Source of the DNA: Sabellastarte sp. h YS-2021 | Taxonomy: Eukaryota > Annelida > Polychaeta > Sabellida > Sabellidae | NCBI GenBank assembly: GCA_964017235.1 | Contig: OZ024930.1 | Location: 152,644,221 to 152,708,220, forward strand | Reading direction: 5' to 3' | DNA length: 64,000 bases | In this document: one piece after another, positions 10,371 to 22,229 of the stretch | Numbering within the stretch: position 1 is the first letter of the stretch | How the letters are laid out: every line of letters begins with the position of its first letter | Notes under the pieces: model-generated | What the model was told of the DNA's origin: nothing | What the model saw: only the letters and a program-made list of their open reading frames with translations | Databases searched by the model: none | Translations under genes and position numbers: made by a program

Positions 10371-12354
10371 TTACCCCACAGCCCTTAATGGCTGTTGGGG
10401 TATTGTTTTCACCCATGGTGTCCGGATGGTGGGGCGGGCGGGTGGGTGGGGCGGGCGGCGGGAAATAGTTTGTCCGGGCTGTATCTCAGAAACCGTAAGG
10501 TGTAGGAAGTTGATACTTGGTAGGGACATTGGTTAGGGGGTGTAGCTGTGCAACGTCATGGTCTGACCTTGATTTGACCTTTGACCTTGCCGTAGTGACC
10601 TTGAGTTTGAAAATCTTGTCCGGGCTATATCTCGGAAACTGTAAGGTGTAGGAAGTTGATACTTGAAGGGACATTGGTTAGGGGGTGTAGTTGTGCAATG
10701 TCATAGTCTGACCTTGATTTGACCTTGCCGTAGTGACCTTGACCTATAAAATCTTGTCCGGGCTATATCTCCGAAACCGTAAGGTGTAGGAAGTTGATAC
10801 TTGGTAGGGATATTGGTTAGTGGGTGTAGTTGTGCAATGTCATAGTCTGACCTTGATTTGATCTTGCCGTAGTGACCTTGACCTATAAAATCTTGTCCGG
10901 GCTATATCTCGGAAACCGTAAGGTGTAGGAAGTTGATACTTGGTAGGGATATTGGTTAGGGGGTGTAGGTGTGCAACGTCATGGTCTGACCTTGATTTGA
11001 CCTTGCCGTAGTGACCTTGACCTATAAAATGTTGTCCGGGCTATATCTCGGAAACTGTAAGGCTTGGGAAGTTGATATTTGGTAGGGACATTGGTTAGGG
11101 GGTGTAGGTGTGCAACGTCATGGTGTGACCTTGACCTATAAAATGTTGTCCGGGCTATATCTCAGAAACCGTAAGGTGTAGGAAGTTGATACGTGGTACG
11201 GATATTGGTTAGGGGGTGTAGGTGTGCAACGTCATGGTGTGACCTTGATTTGACCTGTGACCTTGCCGTAGTGGCCTTGACCTATAAAATCTTGTCCAGG
11301 CTATATCTCAGAAACCGTAAGGTGTAGGAAGTTGATACTTGGTAGGGATATTGCTTAGGGGGTGTAGGTGTGCAGCGTCATGGTCTGACCTTGATTTGAC
11401 CTTGCCGTAGTGACCTTGACCTATAAATTGTTGTCTGGACTATATCTCAGAAACCGTAAGGTGTAGGAAGTTGATACTTGGTAGGGATATTGATTAGGGG
11501 GTATAGGTGTGCAACGTCATGGTCTGACCTTGATTTGACCTTTAACCTTGCTGTAGTGACCTTGACCTATAAAATATTGTCCGGGCTTTATCTCGGAAAC
11601 TGTTAGGTGCAGGAAGTTGATATTTGGTAGAGACATTGGCTAGGGGGTGTAGGTGTGCAGCATCATGGTGTGACCTTGATTTGACCTTTGACCTTGCCAT
11701 AGTGACCTTGACCTATAAAATCGTCAGGGCTGTATCTCTGAAACCGTAAGGTGTAGGAAGTTAATACTTGGTAGGGACATTGGTTATTGGCTATAGGTGT
11801 GTATTATCATGGTGTGACCTTAATTTGACCTTTTACCTTGCCGTAGTGACCTTGACCTTTAAAATCTTGTTGCACCTTTGGGTCTGTCTTTTGATGCAGA
11901 TTAAGCAAAAGTCATATTAGAATTTATTAAGAATTTTACTTTCATAACTTCCCATTGTAAGAGATAGAATTTCATCAAGTGAGCCGCAGATTTTACTCCA
12001 ACACCACACATAAGCATTCATTAAATGTATTACCACTTCTGTATGCATGGTAATATTCAAACCATCTAAACCATAATTCGGAAATGCAGATGTATATAAA
12101 GAGTGTTGAATTTTAGTTTACTGATTAATGCTGTCATCTTGTCATTGAATTATCTTGTTTTAATACTTCGTCTTTATACGCATTATCTTTCTTTTAAACA
12201 TTATTTCTCCATTTAAACATTGTTTGGACCTTTATATAACTGACAGTGCTCTGAAAGTATCCTGAAGTTTGTACTGGTACAGTACTTCTATATCTCATTG
12301 TGTTGAAAATATTTCCCAAGGCTGTGGGGTACGGGCATCTCTGATGCTATTTTT
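10371..12354 (+). mobile_element. Satellite-bearing element A1 (Helitron-like)
   Basis: The 5' end TTACCCCACAGCCC forms a hairpin with GGCTGTTGGGGTA (to about 10402). A GGGCGGGCGGG-rich spacer follows. Then about ten tandem monomers of 136-146 bp (about 10465-11870) each contain TATCTCGGAAACCGTAAGG, GTAGGAAGTTGATACTTGG and GACCTTGATTTGACC. A unique 3' part (11870-12318) is followed by the subterminal inverted copy GGCTGTGGGGTA (12320-12331), a GCATC-TCT-GATGC stem-loop (12335-12347) and a T5 end. There is no open reading frame. Copies A2, A3 and A4 start near 40373, 29562 and 31628. The 5-T junction matches the interrupted B monomer on both sides. Confidence 0.85.
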
Positions 12355-12720
12355 GATAATCTTTATCATGGCAAATTTTTGGAGCTATAGCTCCATATCT
12401 ATCTGAGTAATAGCTACTTTGACATTTTACCAATGAGTAAATCACTTTTAACTTCAATCGATTGAATGAAGAGGTTTTAGTGAAATAAGTTGTTCACATA
12501 CTTTTTGATGATCTGACAGATCTGTGTCATGACAATTTTTTGGAGCTGTAGCTCCGTAGCTAACTAAGTAATAGCTGCTTGAGATTTGGCCTAGGAGTAA
12601 ATTACTTGTAACTTCAATACAACTGATTATAAAGTTTTCTTTTTCTGTGAAATAAGTTGTTCACCCACTTTTTTGATGATCTGTGTCACGGCAAATTTTC
12701 AGAGCTGTAGCTCGTACCCC
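12355..12720. repeat. Satellite B monomers, right of element A1
   Basis: Three monomers with GGAGCT(A/G)TAGCTCC, CTGAGTAATAGCT, GAGTAAATCACTT and GTTGTTCA(C/G) resume the array broken by A1. The array stops near 12715, where unrelated sequence begins. Confidence 0.75.
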
Positions 12721-14159
12721 ATTCTAAGGAACCCTTTTTCACTTTGCCTTTTCAAATGCTGATTTTGACATTCCATTGAAATAACCTAGTTCAACATAAG
12801 AGTAGCTGATGATACAGGTAAATTAAGCACTGTTTCATGTGTACAACTATTGTGAGCCATTTTAGATGATGCAGTCGATGTATTTTTCAGATCTGATATT
12901 TTTCGTGGACACAATTATGATACATGAATTTCCTGGAATTATATGAAGCAAGCTTACCCTTAATTCTCTTCATCGGGTTGATCAAATATGATTTGTATAA
13001 ATTTGTATTGTTAAATATTTGTTAACCAGCTTCTTGTAAATCAGGTATGCAAAATTAATGGCAGACATGCAGCTAAATCTAGTTTTGCTCTAGATTATTA
13101 CTTTTATTTATGAAGCTGTGTTTATTTTGTTATTCATTGCAGGTTATGCAACTTTGTAACATAATATTAAGTTTAATATATGTTTCAAATCTTTTCTTTT
13201 TATAATTTAGTTATTTCACTTAAAATGAAACAGAAATAGTTTTTCAGGTTCTCTCAGTGACCAAAGGTTTTTCTAGGGTTTTGTATTTAAAAGGTGGAAG
13301 AGTATATTGATTGATGTGTCTTAATATTTTCACATTTTCGACCTCATTTTCAATGTAAGTTAAACCTGTTTCAACTGATCAAGTAGGCATTGATCTGCTG
13401 GTTAGTTGGTATCACATTTGACAAACCTTAAAATATCCATTCATATTTTAGAAAACTCTTCTCAGAAGTAGATGATGTTTGGGTATTGATTTTTGGTGAA
13501 GACTATGTACTACAAGGTCCATCTCTGTAAAGGTATTGTACATATCGCAATGCTGTAACATTTATTATAGAATGTGTCAAATCCCTGTTAACATATATAT
13601 TTTTTTTTTGATACAAAAATGTAACATAGCAATTCCATGTTTTTGTAGATAATATTCCTATTATTACAGTGACTGTGCAATATATATTTGTAGCTGTAAA
13701 AAAGTTGCTTAATTTAGAGTAATTTTGCAGACATATTTTTACAATTGTCTCATAAAATAGTACTGAACAATATAAGTTACAATGTCAATTGAAATAAATT
13801 TTTATATCAACATTTTATATTTTATTGTTTGGACTTGTTTTATGAGTGATAATTAAGTGTCTCTAAAGAGCTCTTATTTGTTTTCATGGTGTTTCCCCCA
13901 ACATCTCACAACAGCTGCTGCTACATTATCACCTCCCTTGAATATCTCCCTTATGAGTGGGTGGATTCTAACCATTATTGGCAGTTCTATACCTTAGGTG
14001 AGGGAAAAGTTTTCCACATGCTTATTTTTTACCCTTATCAAGGTCACATGATCAAGTTGTACATGTACACCCACTCGTAATCGCTGCTGAGCCAAAACTG
14101 CTTACCATAGGAGGGTGTTATTTTGAATAAATGTCGGGACTATCAAAATCTCGGTGATA
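12721..14159. other. Intergenic sequence, no supported feature
   Basis: This is A/T-rich with short homopolymers. It contains one small open frame (13886-14080) with no recognisable domain, judged a chance frame. No RNA gene or clear repeat is seen. Confidence 0.4.
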
Positions 14160-14604
14160 ACAGTGTTTTTATACCAGGTAGTAATCGGAAAGCTTACATT
14201 TATCAGTCCCCCCCCCCCCCCCAATGGGTCGAACTGGGGTCGTAAAGCCGCAGATTTTGTTTGAAGTTATTTGATAAAAATTGGGTATCCGCAATACTTT
14301 TAGAGATAATTAGCATTTACTCATTTTGAGTAGGTGAATAATTAGCTACGGGTCTGAAACTTCAAGTGAAAGCTCTCCCAAAAGTAAGTGAATGGGTTAT
14401 TTGAAAAAAATTGGCTATCTGCAACACTTTTAGAGATAATTTGCATTTACTCATTTTGAGTAAGTGAGTAATTAGCTATGGGTCTGAAACTTGCCATCTG
14501 AAAGCTCTTCCAAAAGTAGGTGAATGAGTTATTTGAGAAAAATTGGCTATCTGCAATACATTTAAGAGATAATTCACATTTACTCATTTTGAGTAGGTCA
14601 GTAA
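14160..14604. repeat. Satellite F array, left part
   Basis: Tandem monomers of about 127-136 bp carry GGTCTGAAACTTC, GAAAGCTCT(T/C)CCAAAAGTAGG, TTGGCTATCTGCAATAC and TTTACTCATTTTGAGTAGG. A pure C run of about 17 at 14206-14222 precedes ATGGGTCGAACTGGGGTC, a phrase also found in a different array near 21310 and 21455. The array is split by element G at 14605-16250. Confidence 0.85.
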
Positions 14605-15412
14605 TTATATCCCCAGACGAAAGTCGGGGATATATTGGATTCAGGTCCATCGCGCCGCCGCCATAGAAATTTCCTTGTGTACGCGATAACTCAAAAACGG
14701 ATTAATATTTTTTTTTCAAACTTGGTACACATGTTAAGGATGCCCAAAGGAAGATCCCTATTTTAAGGTGACCTTAAACTCCCAATAATAAAGAACTTAT
14801 GGCCACCTTAAGGTCAGAAATTGCACTTTTGGCCACTTAGAGCCCTCTAGGTCACAAACTATGAGGCTTATCTGCCTCAAATTTTTACCTGAGAACACAT
14901 TAATATATTCTTAGTACATGTGCCGAAAATCAAGACTTTAAGTTGAGGAGAAAATTGTCTTTGAGGCCCATAAAGACCCCACTTAGGACTTTTTTCCTAT
15001 ATTTTTAACTTATTTTGCCCTATAATTTGGAAGTGGTAATTCTGATGAGTCACAAACTGCACTAGATGTAACTCTTATATGTAATCCTTGTCTGTGAAAA
15101 ATTTAAAGGCTGTAGGTTTACCTGTTAGGCCGACTTAAGATCTCAAAATTGCCCACAGAGACCCAATTTATGGACTTTTTGCCATCTTCAAGCACTGTAG
15201 CTTTCAAACTATGTCTCTCATCTAAGTGAAATAACATCTGAGAATATATCAATATGTTTTTCTTGTATGTACTCCAAAATTTAGGCCTTTAATAGACATT
15301 CCTTATTTATATATTTGATTTTATTTTAGTGATAAGATTAACTGAGCTTTTTGTATTTGATTACCCCTTTTATATTATAAGTGTTTGTTTACCATTTGTG
15401 CTGCAGCACTCC

Positions 15413-15580
15413 ATCTCTTTGTAGTCCCACCCCCCATCCCCCACCCACCTCTGGGACCTCCAGCTATTGAGTGACACTAAATAAACAAAGGTATACAGAT
15501 CTTCTGTAATAGTGAGAGAGGTGTGGAGAAGGGGAGAGAGGTGGGGTGGGTGTGGGAGGTGGTGTTTGCTTCGTTATCTA
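15413..15580. repeat. Purine/pyrimidine strand-asymmetric inverted tracts
   Basis: Within element G, a C-rich tract (CCCACCCCCCATCCCCCACC, about 15425-15450) and a downstream G-rich tract (GGTGGGGTGGGTGTGGGAGG, about 15540-15562) are roughly complementary. The G tract has four or more G-runs and could form a quadruplex. No coding content. Confidence 0.55.
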
Positions 15581-15734
15581 ATTATCTAAGACAAAGGGAG
15601 TCACAACTGAAATTGTGTCACATATTTAGGTTGCATATATATGGACCACATATATAGGAATTGAGGAAATGAATAACTGAAAAACAATGCAAATTCTAAA
15701 AATAATATAATAAAATAATAATATAAATAATATA

Positions 15735-16062
15735 TGATTTTTAAATAATATTTTATTTGTGAACAAATATAGAAACAGAGATACGCTTTTGGAATTATGA
15801 ATTTAGAATTGACATTCAATCATCAATCATTTAAATACTTTGAAAATAGGTTCAGAGTTACCCTTTGCAGGAAGATTGAAAAGTATGATGAGTTGAGTTA
15901 AAAATAATATTTTATTTGTCAACAAATATAGAAACAGATATGCTCTTTTGAGATTATTAATTTAGAATGGACATTCAATCATCAATCATTTAAATACTTT
16001 GAAAATAGGTTCAGAGTTATCATTGCAGGAAGATTGAAAATATGATCTGTTGAGTTATGTAT
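15735..16062. repeat. Two-unit tandem repeat in element G
   Basis: A unit of about 162 bp with AATAATATTTTATTTGT, ACATTCAATCATCAATCATT and AAATACTTTGAAAATAGGTT occurs twice in tandem, nearly identical. The second copy starts near 15900. Confidence 0.75.
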
Positions 16063-16250
16063 TCGACGTCTGGGGATACACCATCTTCCTTGGGAAGATA
16101 TAAACTTAGTAGATTAATGTGCTGAAGTTCATATAACTTTTCCCAATATTTATGGCATACAACAATTAAATAAAAAATTCCCGATCAAAACCTGTGGCGT
16201 GAGTGATGACCTGTCTGGGGATATGTTGGCGCCGAGTTGGCCCAATCTAG

Positions 16251-17710
16251 TTATCTATGGCTCTGAAACTTCACCATGTGAAAGCTCTTCCAAAAGTAGG
16301 TCAGTGAGTCATTTGAGAAAAATTGGCTATCTGCAATACTTTTAAGAGATAATGTGCATTTACTCATTTTGAGTAGGTGAATAATTAGCTACGGGTCTGA
16401 AACTTCACCAAGTGAAAGCTCTCCCAAAAGTAGGTGAATGAGTTATTCGAGAAAAATTGGTTATCTGCAATACTTTTAGAGATAATTCGCATTTACTCAT
16501 TTTGAGTGGGTGAGTAATTAGCTATGGGTCTGAAACTTCATCTGAAAGCTCTTCCAAAAGTAGGTGAATGAGTTATTTGAGAAAAATTGGCTCTCTGCAA
16601 TACTTTTAAGAGATAATTCGCATTTACTCATTTTGAATAGGTGAATAATTAGCTACGGGTCTGAAACTTCACCAAGTGAAAGCTCTCCCAAAAGTAGGTG
16701 AATGAGATATTTGAGAAAAATTGGCTATCTGCAATACTTTTAGAGATAATTCGCATTTACTCATTTTGAGTAGGTGAGTAGTTAGCCATGGGTCTGAAAC
16801 TTCACCATCTGAAAGCTCTTCCAAAAGTAGGTGAATGAGTTATTTGAGAATGGCTATCTGCAATACTTTTAAGAGATAATTCGCATTTACTCATTTTGAG
16901 TAGGTAATTATCTACGGGTATGAAACTTCACCATGTGAAAGCTCTCCCAAGGGGAGATGAATGAGTTATTTGATAAAAATTGGGTATCCGCAATACTTTT
17001 ACAGATAATTAGCATTTTCTGATTTTGCTCTTATGGTTTGTGAGATATTTGTGATTTTTCACATTTTCACTAAAAGTAGCAATAAAGTAGCCATTAGTGT
17101 AGACTGAGCAACAGTTGTGAAACCTCAATAGGTTACAGTTCACAAAAAAGTAGATGAAGATCACATTTGAGAGAAATTGTGTAGCTGCAATACTTTTGAA
17201 GATATAAGCAATTTACTCATTATGGTTATCATTAAAAATTGACAAAGTAGCTATTACTCACTTAGCTATGGAGATACAGTTCCAAACTACTGACCATGTT
17301 GTAGCTGTGGAGAAAGTAGCTGAACAACATATTGCAACAAAATACTCTAAATGCAATAGTTTGAGAGTTATAAGCCATATAATTATATTAGGTAAAGTGT
17401 GATTACTCACTCAAAAGTAGGCCAAAGTACACCAATCCCCTTAGCATAGGACATTGTTGTAGCACCTAGTGGGTCAAAAATTCGCTCGAAATTGCTCTAT
17501 CTCTTACGGTTTGCGAGATATTTGTGATTTTTCACATTTTCACTAAAAGTAGCAATAAAGTAGCCATTACTCACTTGTGCATTAAGCAACAGTTGTGAAA
17601 CTTCAATATGTTACAGTTCACAAAAAAATAGATGAACAACATATTTGAGAGAAATTGTGTAGCTGCAATACTTTTGAAGATATAAGCCATTTACTCATTA
17701 TAGTTATCAT
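16251..17710. repeat. Satellite F array, right part
   Basis: The F array resumes with about six monomers of 127-136 bp up to about 17030. It then passes into longer, related units containing TTTGTGATTTTTCACATTTT, ACTAAAAGTAGCAATAAAGT and TTTTGAAGATATAAGC, repeated at about 17030-17240 and 17510-17700. It is interrupted at 17711 by element C1. Confidence 0.8.
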
Positions 17711-20337
17711 TGTATCCACTGGATGCTATCTGGTGGGTACTATGGATTTGACTTCATTCCACCGCCGCCGCAGTGTGTAGAGAGATTTCACCGTTACCGC
17801 TCTAACTAAAAAAATATTATAGCTATCCTTCTCAAATTTGCAGGATATATTCATAACCATAAAATCTTGCCTGGGAATATTTTCGGCCTCATTTTGAAAA
17901 ACAAGATTGCTGCCACGGGCGTTTTTCGACTTTAAACATGGACTTTTGGTGGCCCTGTAGAGCAAAGGGTGTTATAGGTAGAGATCTCAAATTTGCAGGA
18001 TATGTTCCTCATTATAAAATCTTGATGGGAATATTTTTGGCCTCATTTTGAAAAACAAGATGGCCACCACAGGCGTTTCTTTGCAGTCATGAAACGTGCT
18101 TATATCTCCCTTATTATTGGTCCTAGAGGTTTGGGATGGTAAACCAACCTATAGGAAATCATGGCCTGGGAATCTTTTTGTGTGGTCAGATTTGACTTTG
18201 GACCCCTCCTTCAAGGTCAAATGAGGATAGCCAAATCTCAAAGTGCTTATAACTTGCTTATTATTGGTCCTAGAGGTTTGGGATGGTAAAACCAACATAT
18301 AGGAAATCATGGGCTGGGAATCTTTTTGTGTGGTCGGATTTGACCTTGGACCCCTCCTTCAAGGTCAAATGAGGATAGCCAAATCTAAAAGTGCTTATAA
18401 CTCGCTTATTATTGGTCGTAGAGGTTTGGGATGGTAAACCAACATATAGGAAATCATGGCCTGGAAATCTTTTCGTGTGGTCAGATTTGACCTTGGACCC
18501 CTCCTTCATGGTCAAACGAGAATAGCCAAACCTAAAAGTTTTTATAACTCGCTTATTATTGGTCCTAGAGGTTTGGGATGGTAAACCAACATGTAGGAAA
18601 TCATGGGCTGGGAGTCTTTTGGTGTGGTCGGATTTGACCTTGGACCCCTCCTTCAAGGTTAAATGAGGATAGCCAAATCTAAAAGTGCTTATAACTCGCT
18701 TATTATTGGTCCTAGAGGTTTGGGATGGTAAACCAACATATAGGAAATCATGGCCTGGAAATCTTTTCGTGTGGTCAGATTTGACCTTGGACCCCTCCTT
18801 CATGGTCAAACGAGGATAGCCAAACCTAAAAGTTCTTATAACTCGCTTATTATTGGTCCTAGAGGTTTGGGATGGTAAACCAACATACAGGAAATCATTG
18901 GCTGGGAATCTATTGCTGTGGTCGGATTTGACCTTGGACCCCTCCTTCAAGGTCAATCAGGACAGCCCAACTTAAAAGTGCTTATAACTCGCTTATTATT
19001 GGTCCTAGAGGTTTGGGATGGTAAACCAACATATAGGAAATCATGTGTGGTCAGGTATGACCTTGGATCCCTCCTTCAAGGTCAAACGAGCATAGCCAAA
19101 CTTAAAAGTGCTTATAACCTTCTTATTGTTGGTCGTAGAGGTTTGGGATGGTAAACCAACCTATAGGAAATCATGGGCTGGGAGTCTTTTCGTGTGATCA
19201 GATTTGACCTTGGACCCCTCCTTCAAGGTCAAACGAGGATAGCCAAACCTAAAAGTGCTTATAACTCGCTTATTATTGGTCCCAGAGGTTTGGGATGGTA
19301 AACCAACATACAGGAAATCATGGGCTGGGAATCTTTTGGTGTGATCGGATTTGACCTTGGACCCCTCCTTCAAGGTCAAACGAGGATAGCCAAACTTAAA
19401 AGTGCTTATAACTCACTTATTATCGGTCATAGAGGTTTAGGATGGTAAACCAACCTATAGGAAATCATGGGCTGGGAATCTTTTGGTGTGATCGGATTTG
19501 ACCTTGGACCCCTCCTTCAAGGTCAAACGAGGATAGCCAAACTTAAAAGTGCTTATAACTCACTTATTATTGGTCGTAGAGGTTTAGGATGGTAAACCAA
19601 CCTATAGGAAATCATGGGCTGGGAGTTTTTTGTTGTGATCGGATTTGACCTTGGACTCCTCCTTCAAGGTTAAATGAGGATAGCCAAACTTAAAAGTGCT
19701 TATAACTCGCTTATTATTGGTCCTAGAGGTTTGGGATGGTAAACCAACATACAGGAAATCATGGGCTGAGAATCTTTTGGTGTGGTTGGATTTGACCTTG
19801 GACCCCTTCTTCAAGGTCAAACGAGTATAGCCCAACTTATATGTGCTGATATCGCGCTTATTATCGGTCCTAGAGGCATGGGATGGTAAACCAACCTATA
19901 GGAAATCATGGGCTGAGAGTCTTTTGGTGTGGTCGGATTTGACCTTTGACCCCTCCTTCAACGTCATACAAGGATAGCCAAACTTAAAAGTGCCTATAAC
20001 TTGCTTATTATTGATCCTAGAGGTTTGCAATGTGAAACGAACTTATAGGAAATCATGGACTCGGAATCTTCTGATGTGGTCAGATTTGAGCTTCAGCCCC
20101 CTCCTTCAAGGTCAAATGAGGATAGCCAAACTTAAAAGGGTTTATAACTCGTTTATTATTGATCCTAGAGGTTTGCAATGTGAAACCAACTTGCAGGATA
20201 TTGTGGGCTGGGAATCTTCTGATGTCAGATTTGACCTTTGGCCCCTCCTTCAAGGTCAAACAATGGTTTACTGGCTTTGGTGAGTTGTCTTTCCGGTGGA
20301 TACAGATTTGCATCAGTTCTCTGATGCATAGGTCTAG
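17711..20337 (+). mobile_element. Satellite-bearing element C1 (Helitron-like)
   Basis: The 5' end TTGTATCCACTGGA pairs with TCTGGTGGGTA as a hairpin (about 17713-17739), followed by a CCACCGCCGCCGC spacer. Two longer units with AAATTTGCAGGATAT and CATAAAATCTTG lead into about 14 monomers of about 147 bp (18100-20275) with TATAACTCGCTTATTATTGG, TCCTAGAGGTTTGGGATGG and TTTGACCTTGGACCCCTCC. The 3' end has the subterminal inverted motif CCGGTGGATA (20293-20302), a perfect 8-bp stem-loop (TGCATCAG-TTCT-CTGATGCA, 20309-20328) and CTAG (20334-20337) followed by T. Because 147 is a multiple of 3, the array creates long spurious frames such as the minus-strand one at 18270-18956. No real gene is present. 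Confidence 0.85.
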
Positions 20338-20440
20338 TTTTATTCTGTTTCTGTTTATTCTTTTTTTTCAATTCCTTGACAGTCCATCACAAAAAATTAC
20401 TTTGAGGGAATTTCACCAAGAAGTAGCTTTTAACCAATAT

Positions 20441-21474
20441 TTTACCTCCACTAGGAGTTTATGTTTTTGTTTGCTTGTGTGTCTTTTTTGCGTGTGTGTT
20501 TAAATTACTCCAGGACTAATGATCCGATCTTTATAAAAAAATTTTGCAGGTAGGACTTGGAAGAAGTTACTAATTTTTGGGAAAGATATGCATCTTATTT
20601 TGGATTTAAAAAATTATGAATTTTCAGAGGTTCCATTTTCAATGTATTTTAATGACTTTCTACATGATATTCCTTCAGAAGTCATGAAAAAATTTTGATG
20701 TTAAATTTTTAGCAGAAAGGGGCTAGCCATGGGAAGAAGTGATTACGTTTTAGGAAAGATCCAGTTAATATTCTGGATACCAATAAACCAAACTTTTTGG
20801 AAATGCCATAATGCTGGACCTGTCTGCTCGGTGGTTTCTGGTACACTTTATTCCCATTTTATCAATTAAAATTTATAATAATGTCAGCTAGAGAGTGAGA
20901 CACACCATACTCACACAAAACTCACAAAATACCCACAAAATATTTATTCAGTGTCTGGATGTGTGTGTTCAGGTATGCATGTGTTCATTAATGGGGAGAA
21001 ATCCACTGAAAATTACATCTTTGGTTTTATTTTATTGTTTTCCTTACAATACTTTGTAACACTTGCGAGACTGGTCACATTGAGTCGAGTGTTTGCTCTG
21101 AGTGCATCTTGTTTATTATTGCTTTTAGAGCTTTTGAATATATTTGGGAGGTAATACAAAACCATATACAGGGAGTTTAGAAAGGTGGTGGGTTTTTATG
21201 TTCTTGACTTTTATCTCATTTATTATTGCTTTTAGAGCTTTTGAATATATTTGGGAGGTAATAAAAACATGTACAGGGGGTTTAGAAAACTAGTGGAGTT
21301 TTACGCACACACACACACCCAGTTGGTGAAACTGGGGACATGGTATTGCAGATTTTGTGTTTTGGCATTTCCCCCCTTTATTATTGCTTTTACAGGTTTT
21401 GTATGTATGTATTGGGAGGTAACATTTACCTTCTGGCCCCCCTTAGGAGTGCAACTGGGGTCAAAAAATGCCTA
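20441..21474 (+). mobile_element. Element I with satellite H monomers
   Basis: It begins with a hairpin TTTACCTCC-AC-TAGGAG-TTTA (20440-20462), then a T/G-rich spacer, then AATTACTCCAGGACTAATGA and AAATTTTGCAGGTAGG. Downstream (about 21080-21474) three units repeat TTTATTATTGCTTTTAGAGC and TTTGGGAGGTAATA, with a short AC microsatellite at 21308-21319. The right end is cut by the DIRS element at 21475. The start resembles the 5' ends of the other satellite-bearing elements here, but no 3' end is visible. Confidence 0.5.
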
Positions 21475-21632
21475 TTTTATTGTGCTACAATAGCTTACCA
21501 TGTGGGACTGAATGCTGTTCTCAGATGGCCGCAGGCATCATGGCCAACATCTAAGAAAAATAGACATTTGTAGTTGACCGTAGCCTCAGGTTGTCCTCTC
21601 GTGGTACACTATGCGATCTCTTCCTACTTTCT
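21475..21632. repeat. DIRS left inverted terminal repeat
   Basis: From TTTTATTGTGCTACAATAGC to CTATGCGATCTCTTCCTACT, this is the inverted, roughly 85-90 percent similar (by eye) counterpart of 27575-27761. The outermost 25 bases differ from the right tip; both tips are represented in the internal complementary region. Confidence 0.9.
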
Positions 21633-21861
21633 CATTTGCCGCGTGTTTTGGTAGCTTCTGTCACTTACACAGATATTTTCATCTATTCCTCAGCACATAT
21701 GTATTGCTGGATGTTAATTTTTGGATATTTTATTTAATATATAACATAAATTATTCTGTGAAAGTTTCGTTTCGACAGGATAAGTATTTTTTCGTATTTT
21801 GGTGTTTTTTGAGTTTCCTCGGTACAGGCTTTTTGTCATCTACATTTTATTGCATTTCAAG

Positions 21862-22104
21862 ATGTCTGCCCACCAAACGAATAAAGACAAACCAAGGTCT
21901 GCTAAGTGTCGCCACTTTTGCTTTGCGTTTGATTCACACAATTACTGCCCTACCTGTGGGGAATCTGGCAAGGGTGATGACCCCTGTGTCACGTTCGAAT
22001 CTCCCTGTAAAATCTGTGCTTCTTTCAGAAAATGCTATGTCAAAAAGCAAAAGAAAGACACTACCTCTTCTAAAGATGATGAACTCGACCTTTTAGGTGA
22101 TTAG
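21862..22104 (+). pseudogene. DIRS Gag N-terminal part
   Basis: An 80-residue frame starting MSAHQTNKDK has a cysteine/histidine-rich block (HFCFAFDSHNYCPTCGE, then PCKICASF) that could bind zinc, followed by a basic and then acidic stretch, and a stop at 22102. In DIRS-like elements a Cys-rich head starts the Gag ORF, which normally runs on for several hundred codons. Here the continuation is broken by the stop and by the 179-bp duplication downstream. Gag-like protein resumes in other frames up to about 23990 (for example LEDEKGRQELRPRG and FMLPLSSVIKDAFDKYEHDL near 23060-23170). Confidence 0.7.
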
Positions 22105-22229
22105 GACGTGGATTCCTTTACTGGATCTCATGCAGACCTTGAGAGTGCTGCAGACAACTTATTTAGCTCATCCCCACATCGTCAGTCCCTATCCTTCGAG
22201 TCACTATCTTTTGAAACGCCAGCAAACAC

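Larger units (their letters stand above)
14605..16250 (+). mobile_element. Element G (Helitron-like) inserted in satellite F
   Basis: The 5' end TTATATCCCCAGAC sits in a 25-nt hairpin (14608-14632, closing on GTCGGGGATA), followed by a CGCGCCGCCGCC spacer and ATAACTCAAAAACGG. The 3' end has the inverted copy GTCTGGGGATA (16213-16223), a stem-loop with one bulge (TTGGCGCC/GGCCCAA, 16226-16245), then CTAG (16247-16250) directly before T. Removing 14605-16250 restores a continuous F monomer (GTCAGTAA joined to TTATCTATGG), so the insertion lies between A and T without duplication, or equally with a TTA duplication. A second inner copy, CGTCTGGGGATA with its own stem-loop, lies at 16067-16100. 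The element encodes no protein. Confidence 0.8.

Noticed and set aside
14605-16251. PIF/Harbinger-type insertion with TTA target duplication
   Set aside because: TTA is present on both sides, but the 3' terminus (stem-loop, CTAG) has no matching terminal inverted repeat. TT is also the conserved 5' start in the other families, so an A/T insertion without duplication is simpler. Not fully excluded.
18270-20313. A 228-codon minus-strand frame and related frames with repeating GYPHLTLKEGSKVKSDHTK-like peptides
   Set aside because: The monomer is about 147 bp, a multiple of three, so stops are avoided by register. This is a repeat artefact, not a repeat protein gene.
10371-20337. Canonical Helitron with 5'-TC and 3'-CTRR
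   Set aside because: CTAG and the 3' hairpin fit, but the 5' ends read TT rather than TC, and no Rep/helicase is present. I call them Helitron-like only.
20159-21573. Short hydrophobic frames as small membrane proteins
   Set aside because: They arise from T-rich spacer and satellite H sequence, with no conserved start or family signature.
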